Made by a program: the position numbers and the translations under genes. Shown piece after piece: positions 33,794-41,338 of a DNA stretch of 64,000 nucleotides (within the stretch, counting starts at the first letter, position 1; every line of letters starts with the position of its first letter). Source of the stretch: Tepidisphaera sp. (GTDB lineage: Bacteria; Planctomycetota; Phycisphaerae; Phycisphaerales; UBA1924). The notes beneath the pieces are model-generated. The model was not told where the DNA came from. It saw nothing but the letters and a program-made list of their open reading frames with translations, and made no database searches. Location: NCBI GenBank assembly GCA_016124375.1, contig WGNV01000004.1, positions 496,001 to 560,000 on the forward strand, written 5' to 3'.

Positions 33794-35341
33794 TCACACG
33801 CTCACATACGCCCGCAGCCCCTGCATCCCGCCCTCGCGCCCAAACCCGCTCTCTTTGAACCCGCCGAATGGGCTCGCCGGGTCGAACCGGTTGTACGTGT
33901 TGCACCACACCACGCCCGCCTTCAAGCGGCTCGCGATCTCCAGCACCTTCGCGCCCTTGTCCGTCCACACGCCCGCGGCCAGCCCGTACGGCGTGTTGTT
34001 CGCCCGCGCCACCGCCTCATCGGGCGTCCTGAAACTCATCACGCTCAGCACCGGGCCAAAGATCTCTTCCCGCGCGATCACGTGGCTGGGCTGCACATCA
34101 CTAAAGAAACACGGGCGGCAGAAGTAGCCGGCGCCAAAGCCTTCGAGTGCCGCGCCCGCGCCAGCCCCGCTGCCGCCCGCGCCCGGCACGTGCAGCCTCG
34201 CCCCCTCGCGCTCGCCTTCCTTCAAGTAAAACTCAATCCGCTCCAGCTGTCCGCGGCTGTTCACCGCCCCCACATCCGTGTTCTTGTCCATCGGGTCGCC
34301 CACCCGCAGCGACGCCAGCCTCAACTCCAGGCGCTTCACGACCTCGGGCAAGATCGATTCCTGCACCAACAGCCTCGACCCCGCGCAGCACACTTCGCCC
34401 TGGTTGAAATAGATCCCCTGGATAATCCCCTCGATCGCCTGATCCAGGCTCGCGTCCTCAAAGATGATGTGAGGCGACTTGCCGCCGAGTTCGAGCGTCA
34501 GTCGCGTCCCGCGCGTCGCCGCGGCCAGCGCGATCTTCTTCCCCACCTCCGTCGAACCCGTAAACGCGATCTTGTCCAGCCCTTCGTGCTGCACCAGCGC
34601 CGCCCCGGTCGATCCGTCGCCCGTCACCACATTCACGACGCCCGCCGGCAGCCCCACCTCGTCGCAAATCTCCGCCAGGCGCAGCGCGGTCAGCGGCGTC
34701 GTCTCGGCAGGCTTGAGCACGCACACGTTGCCACACGCCAGCGCGGGGGCGAGTTTCCACGCCGCCATCAGCAGCGGGAAATTCCACGGAATGATCTGGC
34801 CGCACACCCCCACCGGCTTGGGCGTTCGCCCCGCGAACGCGTACGCCAGTTTGTCCGCCCAGCCGGCGTAGTAGAAAAAATGGGCCGCGACCAGCGGCAC
34901 ATCCACATCGCGGCTTTCCTTGATCGGCTTCCCGCTGTCCAGCGTCTCCAGCGCCGCGAGTTCGCGGGCGCGTTCCTGGATTCGCCGCGCGATGCGGAAC
35001 AGGTACTTTCCGCGTTCCGCCCCGGGCAACGCGCTCCACGCCGGCAGCGCCTTCCGCGCGGCTTTCACTGCCCCGTCCACGTCGCTCGCCGCCCCCAACG
35101 CCACCTCGGCCAAGGGCTTCTCCGTCGCGGGGTTCAGCGTCGCCAAACGCTTGCCCCCCTTGGGCGACACCCACGCCCCGCCGATGTAGTGCCCGTACGT
35201 CGGCGAAATCTCCACCTTCACGCTCTCGGGCGCGGGGGCATAGTTCCACGTTGGAGCAACAAACGGCGAGCGGGCGGCCACTCGCTGGGCCGCGGGCGAT
35301 TCGGTCGTCACGTGCCCGTTGGAGGCATGGTCAGTGGACAT
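33794..35341 (-). CDS. Aldehyde dehydrogenase, catalytic partner (ALDH16-like pair)
   Basis: A 515-residue NAD(P)-dependent aldehyde dehydrogenase. Key residues: N in PWNFPLLM (about 184), ELGGKSP general base (about 285), catalytic Cys in FNQGEVCCAGSRL (about 318-319), and EEIFGPVLSV. An N-terminal extension of about 45 residues precedes the ALDH fold. A short Gly/Ala-rich insert (GAGGSGAGAGAA, about 400) is present. It is 182 bases upstream of the truncated ALDH-like gene, and the two probably form one complex equal to fused ALDH16. The aldehyde oxidised is unknown. Confidence 0.93.
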   Translation of the reverse strand: MSTDHASNGHVTTESPAAQRVAARSPFVAPTWNYAPAPESVKVEISPTYGHYIGGAWVSPKGGKRLATLNPATEKPLAEVALGAASDVDGAVKAARKALPAWSALPGAERGKYLFRIARRIQERARELAALETLDSGKPIKESRDVDVPLVAAHFFYYAGWADKLAYAFAGRTPKPVGVCGQIIPWNFPLLMAAWKLAPALACGNVCVLKPAETTPLTALRLAEICDEVGLPAGVVNVVTGDGSTGAALVQHEGLDKIAFTGSTEVGKKIALAAATRGTRLTLELGGKSPHIIFEDASLDQAIEGIIQGIYFNQGEVCCAGSRLLVQESILPEVVKRLELRLASLRVGDPMDKNTDVGAVNSRGQLERIEFYLKEGEREGARLHVPGAGGSGAGAGAALEGFGAGYFCRPCFFSDVQPSHVIAREEIFGPVLSVMSFRTPDEAVARANNTPYGLAAGVWTDKGAKVLEIASRLKAGVVWCNTYNRFDPASPFGGFKESGFGREGGMQGLRAYVSV

Positions 35342-35422
35342 GCCGCGATAGTACGAGGGTTGGTCGTCCCGCCGTTGCTCATCGGAACCGGGCCTCTCGC
35401 ATTGCGTGGCTGCCCGCCGACG

Positions 35423-36511
35423 CTACTTGGGCGGCTTCAAACGCCCCTCAAAAAAGGGCGTTGGGTCAACCACCAAAGATCTCGACTCCCCAATATCGAG
35501 TTTGTGCTGCGTCTTTTCGATCGCTTCGAGCAAGTCGTCGGGAACGCCCTCATCGAGCACCGAATCGGCCATCGCCTTGCCGAGAGAACACCTCACCAGG
35601 TCCGTTCCATATTCTGTAGAGCCTTGAGGGAGCGGCAAACGCTGGGCCCAGATCTGCATAGCGGGGTAGCCCGGCGCGTCCCGAGGCAAGACCACCACGC
35701 AAAAACGCGAAACGCCCCCAGGTCGTGCCGGCAGGAGCATGGCAAGCGCGTCCTTGCCCTTTGCGTTGGGGTCGGAAGTGGCCTCCGGAAACACCAGACC
35801 CGGCCACTCGAACTCGCGCCCGAACTTCCGTCGGCAAATCGCGGCCTCTGGCGACAACTCCCACCAATACAAGATTCCACCCGCAACCACCGCAAGCGTC
35901 ACGCCATACACGACACGCATCCCAACGCGATGGCGATCGCAGAACCGGATGATGGCGTGCCCCAGCGTGTTCGCCAACTTTCGCGGGTCCATACGTGCGC
36001 CGCACTCAGGACAAGTCTCGGCCGACCAGCCCGCCGAGTAACCGCATCGCCAGCACATGTTGGGTGCCGTCGGAATAAGCCGAACCCCCAAGCGGCGCAA
36101 GGCCACGGCCGTGATCGCGCCAGCAACACAGCCGGCGACGAGCGCCGTCCCAACGATCATTCCGATTCCGAGCGATGCGTTCAGCGTCGGGGACAAAAGT
36201 TGACGGCCAGTGACAACGAGGGTCAGCATCATCGCGAACGCGTACGCACCGAGGGCTGATCCGCCCGTCAGCGCTCCCCAAACCCAGCCCCGCACGCTGA
36301 TCAACACGGGCAACGAAGCACCCGCAGCCAAGAGGAGAAAGCAGGCCTGAGGCACCGGCATTCCCGAAAAGTGCCCTAGGTAGTTCAGAAGCCAGTCGCT
36401 CACACCCAATAGACTGTCGAGAGTCCCCAGCAGCAAAGTGCCGACAACGAGCGGCGGCAACAGCCGCTTCAGCCTCGCGCGCTCGTCGAAAAAGTAGCGC
36501 ATTGGGGACAC
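35423..36511 (-). CDS. Membrane protein with internal zinc ribbon
   Basis: A 362-residue protein: four N-terminal membrane helices (about 18-36, 55-75, 80-103, 115-140), a zinc ribbon CWRCGYSAGWSAETCPECG (about 152-170), another helix (about 198-215), and a C-terminal soluble domain (about 220-362) with no known motif. The start is GTG 36511 or ATG 36502. GC is lower than in neighbouring genes. It shares the planctomycete ribbon with 27295-27840 and 27953-28651. Function unknown. Confidence 0.72.
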   Translation of the reverse strand: MSPMRYFFDERARLKRLLPPLVVGTLLLGTLDSLLGVSDWLLNYLGHFSGMPVPQACFLLLAAGASLPVLISVRGWVWGALTGGSALGAYAFAMMLTLVVTGRQLLSPTLNASLGIGMIVGTALVAGCVAGAITAVALRRLGVRLIPTAPNMCWRCGYSAGWSAETCPECGARMDPRKLANTLGHAIIRFCDRHRVGMRVVYGVTLAVVAGGILYWWELSPEAAICRRKFGREFEWPGLVFPEATSDPNAKGKDALAMLLPARPGGVSRFCVVVLPRDAPGYPAMQIWAQRLPLPQGSTEYGTDLVRCSLGKAMADSVLDEGVPDDLLEAIEKTQHKLDIGESRSLVVDPTPFFEGRLKPPK

Positions 36512-36580
36512 TCCGAACGCCGTCCCACTCGCGATCGTTGCAAGCCATCTCCTCGGAATCCGCCGAAGTATCTTTCCGTC

Positions 36581-38017
36581 TCACTCCCTCCCGATCGGCA
36601 AAAAGTCGCTCGCCCGTCCTTCGCTCCATTCCTTGAACCTGGGCCACACCAGTTCCTTGAGCAAGATCTTCGCGCACGCCGCCGTGGGAATGGCGAGCAA
36701 AATCCCATAGAACCCCGCCAGCAGCCCGCCCGCGATCGACGCGAACAAGATCGACGGCGTGTCCATTCCGGTCGCGTCGCCCTGAATCTTCGGCGTCAGC
36801 ACATAGTCGTCCATCGCCTGCGCGATGCCCGTCACCAGCAGCGGCGCGCCGATGATCCACCACCATTGCCCCTGCCAGCCTCCGCCCGGCTCCAGCCACA
36901 AGAGCAGCATCGACAGCGGAATGCCGACGATGCCCGCCGCGTACGGCACCACGGTCAACGCCCCGACGATGGGTCCGATGATCAAGGGCGCCGGCACTCC
37001 CGCCAGCCAGTACGCCAGGCTGTAGTAGCCGATCAGGATCGCGCTGATCGTCAGCCGCCCGCGCACGAAGCCCGCGATCACCCGGTCCATCTTGGCCGCC
37101 AGAAAGAACACGCGGCTCTTCTTCTTTTCCGGAATCAACCCCTCCCAGAACTGCAAAACCCGCCCGTACCCGTTGCAGAAGAAGAAGAAAAAGAACGCGG
37201 TCAAAAAGCCCCCGAAGGCGAAGCGCGCCAGGCTGGTCGCCGTCGCCAGTGCCGCCGCCGCCGCGCCCCCGCCCGCGTTCAGCAGGTTCTTGCTCAGGCT
37301 GCCCGCGTTCTCCTGCACCCACGCCACCAGCCACTGAATCGCCCGATACACGTCCGACGGCGCTTCCTCGATCGCCGGTGTCAACGCCTCGACGCCCGTG
37401 GGCGAAGGTCCCTCCTTGCCCGACGGCGATGGCGCCTTGGGGTCGGCCTCGTGTCGCTCCTGAGGCGCCGGCTCATTCGATCGCGCCGCACCCTCCGGAC
37501 CCGCCACACCCGCCGGTTCGTCGGCGTGCCCGGCGATCTTCGCCTCGTGCGCCTTTCGGATCGACTCCTGATGCACGACGTAATCGCGGATGCTCACCCA
37601 CGCCCGCCCGGCCCGGCGCACGCGGCTCATCGCCTCCGAGTCCTCCGGCGTACGCACCGACGCCGTCACCGCCTCGATGTTCCCCGCCACCGTCTGCACC
37701 AGTTTGGCGCCCTGCGAGATGCCGAAAACTCCCCCCACCACCGTCGGCACGACCACCAGCAGCGCCGCCACCACGATGATCCCCAGCGCCACCGGCGCAC
37801 GCCCGACCAGACCCCGCCGCGTCAGTCGCTGCACCAGCGGCTCAAACAAATACGCCAGCGTCATCGCCAGCAGCATCGGCACCGTTACGAAGCTCAGTTT
37901 GAACCCCAGGTACACCAGCCCCACCACGGCGGCGATCACCAAACCATCGCGCACGGGCTGGATTTCCCACAAATGCCGCGTGCGCCAGTCATCCACCTTG
38001 GGCGAGCCGTTGGACAT
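36581..38017 (-). CDS. AI-2E family transporter (PerM/YdiK type)
   Basis: A 478-residue polytopic inner-membrane protein of the AI-2E/PerM family, whose members include antiporters and putative autoinducer exporters. The C-terminal family region is clear (GFVRGRLTISAILIGYYSLA, GIPLSMLLLWLEPG, DDYVLTPKIQG). A hydrophilic insert of about 75 residues rich in Glu/Pro/Ala (about 160-245) sits in the large loop. The ATG at 38017 was chosen because the open frame upstream is the translated GTGGCAAA repeat (38033-38152). Substrate unknown. Confidence 0.87.
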   Translation of the reverse strand: MSNGSPKVDDWRTRHLWEIQPVRDGLVIAAVVGLVYLGFKLSFVTVPMLLAMTLAYLFEPLVQRLTRRGLVGRAPVALGIIVVAALLVVVPTVVGGVFGISQGAKLVQTVAGNIEAVTASVRTPEDSEAMSRVRRAGRAWVSIRDYVVHQESIRKAHEAKIAGHADEPAGVAGPEGAARSNEPAPQERHEADPKAPSPSGKEGPSPTGVEALTPAIEEAPSDVYRAIQWLVAWVQENAGSLSKNLLNAGGGAAAAALATATSLARFAFGGFLTAFFFFFFCNGYGRVLQFWEGLIPEKKKSRVFFLAAKMDRVIAGFVRGRLTISAILIGYYSLAYWLAGVPAPLIIGPIVGALTVVPYAAGIVGIPLSMLLLWLEPGGGWQGQWWWIIGAPLLVTGIAQAMDDYVLTPKIQGDATGMDTPSILFASIAGGLLAGFYGILLAIPTAACAKILLKELVWPRFKEWSEGRASDFLPIGRE

Positions 38018-38032
38018 GCCGACACTGTACCG

Positions 38033-38152
38033 AAGTGGCAAAGTGGCGGAGTGGCCAAGTGGCAAAGTCAAAGGCACGGATGCCGCATCTGGCGCCGCGC
38101 CGCACCGGAGCGCTGGCACTTTGCCACTCTGCCACTCTGCCACTTTGCCACT
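38033..38152. repeat. Inverted-repeat element built from AAGTGGC heptamers
   Basis: A 120-bp element whose 36-base arms (38033-38068 and 38117-38152) consist of the units AAGTGGC/GAGTGGC and are inverted complements at 33 of 36 positions. The 48-base core is GC-rich. Related direct arrays are at 53069-53108 and 58062-58125. It lies just upstream of the AI-2E gene start. Confidence 0.9.
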
Positions 38153-38186
38153 TCGCTGGTTCGCCAGTCCGCCGCTTCGGGCCTCG

Positions 38187-38588
38187 TCACGCCCGCCCGG
38201 CCGGCAAGTCCCCGAAGGCTTCGTCAAAATCGAAGACCGCGACGAAATCCTCGAGCTGGTCTTCATCCGTCTTGCGCATCAGCCCCGCATCGATCATCGC
38301 GAACACCATCTTGCCGAAATCGGCCGTCGTGTTCACGTTCCATGACCTCAGCACCGTGCGCGCCAGCAACCCATACTGCTTGAGCGCGAAACTCCGAAGA
38401 CCCATGCACAACTGCTGGCCGCTCACGTGGCGGCTTTCGTCCTCGCCCTTCCCTTCGCCCGACCCGTGCACCAGTTTCACCGTGTGCTCGAGCCCCTCGC
38501 GCACAAAGTTGAACGCCTGCGGCGGAAACCCCGTCGCCTCCATCGCCTGCATGTCAGGGTCAAACTCGCTCACCGCTTCCGTCTCCAC
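38187..38588 (-). CDS. Minf_1886 family protein
   Basis: A 133-residue soluble protein matching the Minf_1886 family of Planctomycetota and Verrucomicrobia: FNFVREGLEHTVKLVHG, HVSGQQLCMGLRSFALKQYG, LLARTVLRSWNVNTTADFGK, then LMRKTDEDQLEDFVAVFDFD. The family has no known function. The start is GTG 38588. Stand-alone minus-strand gene. Confidence 0.85.
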   Translation of the reverse strand: METEAVSEFDPDMQAMEATGFPPQAFNFVREGLEHTVKLVHGSGEGKGEDESRHVSGQQLCMGLRSFALKQYGLLARTVLRSWNVNTTADFGKMVFAMIDAGLMRKTDEDQLEDFVAVFDFDEAFGDLPAGRA

Positions 38589-38759
38589 GTTTCGCCCACC
38601 ACGCCGGGCTCCGATTCAAACCCATGAAGGCACAGATGCTAGACCTCGTGCCCCGGACCAATCCACCTCAATCCCCACCTCCAGCCCCAGACAATCGGCC
38701 AACTCCTGTTTCGTTCCGCACCCAATCCAGCGACGGTTCCGACTACTTCCACACACCCT

Positions 38760-39446
38760 TCACTCGCCCGCGCTCGCCTTCCCCACCGGGCGGCTCACAA
38801 ACCCGCTTCCCGCCTCCACCCACCGCAATCGCCGCGCCGCCCACGCCCCCGCCGAATCAATCCCGATCCGCGTTCCCCGCCCGAGTCGCCGCACCGGCGC
38901 CGTCAGCTCTAGCCTCAACGCCCCGTCCGATAGCACATCCACCCCGTCCAACTCCCGATCAATCCCCATCGCCTGACACAGCTTGCCCGGGCCATTGCAC
39001 AGCTCCACGTCGCGCAAGGCCTTCTTCTCGGCTGCCGGCGAGGCAGGCGTCCCGCCTGTCCGCGTCCGCCGCGCCCCAAGCTCCCGCCGCTCGCGCATGA
39101 GTTCGATCCCTTCCAAGGGCTCGATCGCCCGCACCAGCACCGCCGCGGGCTCGCCCACCTCCCCACACACCACGTTGAAACAAAAATGCATGCCGTAGGT
39201 GAAGTACACATACCCCACCCCCGCCCCGCGGTACATCGACTCATTGCGTGCCGTGCGCCTCCCGCCAAACGCATGGCTCGCCCGATCGCGCACACCCAGA
39301 TACGCCTCGGTCTCGACGATCCGCCCCGACAGCCGCTCGCCCGTCGGCAGCACGCGCACCAGCACGGCCCCAATCAGCCGCCGGGCGGCTTTGTCCGCCG
39401 GCCCAAGGATCAACCGCCGCGCCTCTTCACCCACAATGCGTGTCAT
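38760..39446 (-). CDS. mpg: DNA-3-methyladenine glycosylase (AAG/MPG family)
   Basis: A 228-residue base-excision glycosylase that removes 3-methyladenine and hypoxanthine. Family blocks: GRIVETEAYLGVRDRASHAF (catalytic Glu), the YRGAGVGYVYFTYGMHFCFN wedge, and NGPGKLCQAMGI. A loop of about 15-20 residues (TRTGGTPASPAAEK, about 122-140) is extra compared with typical members. It is the translation of a perfect hairpin repeat at 39044-39058. Other motifs are intact, so the enzyme is probably active. Confidence 0.92.
   Translation of the reverse strand: MTRIVGEEARRLILGPADKAARRLIGAVLVRVLPTGERLSGRIVETEAYLGVRDRASHAFGGRRTARNESMYRGAGVGYVYFTYGMHFCFNVVCGEVGEPAAVLVRAIEPLEGIELMRERRELGARRTRTGGTPASPAAEKKALRDVELCNGPGKLCQAMGIDRELDGVDVLSDGALRLELTAPVRRLGRGTRIGIDSAGAWAARRLRWVEAGSGFVSRPVGKASAGE
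39044..39058. repeat. Hairpin CAGGCG-TCC-CGCCTG inside mpg
   Basis: A perfect 6-bp stem in the coding region, belonging to the GGCACAGGCGTCCCGCC repeat family. It encodes GGTPASPA, close to the GTGGTPVPP made by the rlmKL copy. Confidence 0.8.
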
Positions 39447-39481
39447 ACCACCGCCAACATACGCACGCGCATGCCGACCCT

Positions 39482-39506
39482 AGTCCCCAGTCCCCAGTCC
39501 CCAGTG
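39482..39506. repeat. Tandem AGTCCCC octamer-like run
   Basis: Three and a half copies of CCCCAGT sit in the short gap between mpg and ccsA, nine bases from the ccsA stop. Confidence 0.85.
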
Positions 39507-39514
39507 CCTTCTTC

Positions 39515-41338
39515 TCACGCATACGCATGCAACCCCGGCAGCAACAGGTTCACGCCGAAGTACGTCCACAGCATCACGATGAACCCCAGCACGCTCAGCC
39601 ACGCTGTGGTCAGCGCCTTGTTCGCGGGCGAAGCAATCCGCACGTGGATCACCACCAGATACACGATCCACGTGATCAGCGCCCACGTCTCCTTGGGGTC
39701 AAAGGCCCACCAGCGCCCCCAGCTATGGTCCGCCCACCAGGCCCCGAGCAGAATGCCCACGCCCAGCGTCCAGAACGCCAGTTGCAGCACGATCATCTGG
39801 GCGGTGTCCAGGTCCGCCAGCAGCCTCGCCCGCGTGCCGATCTGCCCGCGCTCATCACCCAGCGCCACGCTGGCCAACCCGCCCGCCCCGGCCAGCGCCG
39901 GGCTCTTTTCCGCCCCGGCCAATCTCGCCGCGTAGTACGTGCCCAGATAAAACAAACTCACCACCATGCCCAGGGCAATCAGCCCGTAGCTGCTGAGCAC
40001 CGTCGTCACGTGATACTTGAGCAGCACGCTCGTATTGAGAATCGCCGCCTCGCGTTCGATTGATTGCCCAGGGATCTTGGTCTGCGTCGCGGTGATGAGC
40101 ACCAGAAACCCCACGCCCGCGGCTGCCGCCCCAAACAGCCACTGCCGACGCACCACCATGATCGTCGCGCCCACGATCGCCGCGAACAAACTCAACCCCG
40201 TCATGCTCTCAAACTGGTTCTGAATCGCAAACCGCTCGGCGATCACGCAGCGCATCCCGAACCCCGCCCCGTGCAGCAGCAGCGCCGCAAACAGCAACCC
40301 CCCGCCGCACGCCGCCAGCCACTTCCGCCCAGTGCCGAACGCCAGCAGCAGCGTCAGCAGCGACAAGGCGTACATCCAGTATCCCCACTCAAACGCATTC
40401 GCCCGGTTGTACACATCCTCCAGCTCGCGCCGCCCCTTGGGGTACTGCGCCGCGTTGATCGCCGGCAGTGCCGCCCCCAGCGCCTTGGCCGCGGCATTCA
40501 CCCCCGCCACATCCCGCTTCCGCCACGCCTCCCCCAGCGCACTCGCCGCCTTGCGGGCCGCGTCGCTCTCGCTCAGGGTCGACAGATGCACCCACGGATC
40601 GCTCGCCTTCGCGGGCGCCACCGCCAAATAGTTCGCCTTGCAGTTGATGAACAGCCCCACGCCCTCATCCACCTGCGCCACGCCCCGCCGCCATGAGTCC
40701 TGCTCGGGGTGGGCCATCGCCAGTTCGGGCAGCGTCCGCTCGATCATCAATGGCGTCAGCCTCGACAGCCTCATCCACCGCTCGCGCTCGCCCCGGGGCG
40801 TCTCCTTCCCCGACGCATCTCGCATCGGGTCCCCCTCCTTGGTCCCCGGAAACACCTTGTCCAGCATCTCCTCGCGCAAGGGCACATACGGCACCCCGAT
40901 CAGCGGCTTGTCCAGGTAATACCCCGGATCGATCGTCAGATCCAAAAGCGTAAACAGCGGGTCGTACGAGTACGACGTCACGCTGTCGCTCCCGTCCTTG
41001 CCCGACTCGTGGATGTAATCCACATACTTCCGCCGCCCGGTGATCGCCTGCGTCGTCTCGCGGGCCAGCGTGTCCCAGATCTTCACGCGCCCGTTGTGAA
41101 ACACCGCCAGGTCGCGCAGGGGCGACAGGTCCACCGCCTTGGCAAACGCCACCTTGTCCTTGACGCTGGGCACGCCGCCTTGCGTGACTTCGCCAAAGGG
41201 GTTGGGCTGGGTCTTGCCCGCTTCGCTGAGTTCCTGGGTTGCCGGGTGGGCGTTGCCGTCGGGCGCGGTCTGGGCGCCTGCCGCGCCGCAGAGCACCAGA
41301 ATCGCCGCCCCCACCACCATCGCGAGGTATTTCTTCAT
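39515..41338 (-). CDS. ccsA: Cytochrome c biogenesis protein CcsA/ResC with large N-terminal periplasmic domain
   Basis: A 607-residue integral membrane protein of System II cytochrome c maturation. A signal-like first helix (residues 1-22, ending CGAAGAQ) is followed by a periplasmic region of about 270 residues, then the CcsA domain with about eight helices. The haem-handling WWD segment is intact: WADHSWGRWWAFDPKETWAL. It moves haem out and, with ResB, joins it to apocytochrome c. The start ATG at 41338 overlaps the resB stop by ATGA; the longer open frame upstream is antisense-free shadow of resB. Confidence 0.93.
   Translation of the reverse strand: MKKYLAMVVGAAILVLCGAAGAQTAPDGNAHPATQELSEAGKTQPNPFGEVTQGGVPSVKDKVAFAKAVDLSPLRDLAVFHNGRVKIWDTLARETTQAITGRRKYVDYIHESGKDGSDSVTSYSYDPLFTLLDLTIDPGYYLDKPLIGVPYVPLREEMLDKVFPGTKEGDPMRDASGKETPRGERERWMRLSRLTPLMIERTLPELAMAHPEQDSWRRGVAQVDEGVGLFINCKANYLAVAPAKASDPWVHLSTLSESDAARKAASALGEAWRKRDVAGVNAAAKALGAALPAINAAQYPKGRRELEDVYNRANAFEWGYWMYALSLLTLLLAFGTGRKWLAACGGGLLFAALLLHGAGFGMRCVIAERFAIQNQFESMTGLSLFAAIVGATIMVVRRQWLFGAAAAGVGFLVLITATQTKIPGQSIEREAAILNTSVLLKYHVTTVLSSYGLIALGMVVSLFYLGTYYAARLAGAEKSPALAGAGGLASVALGDERGQIGTRARLLADLDTAQMIVLQLAFWTLGVGILLGAWWADHSWGRWWAFDPKETWALITWIVYLVVIHVRIASPANKALTTAWLSVLGFIVMLWTYFGVNLLLPGLHAYA

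Noticed and set aside
33629-36259. 876-residue plus-strand open frame
   Set aside because: Antisense to the aldehyde dehydrogenase and a zinc-ribbon protein; no domain content.
36581-38266. Longer N-terminus for the AI-2E transporter
   Set aside because: The extra 83 residues are the translated AAGTGGC inverted repeat; start moved to 38017.
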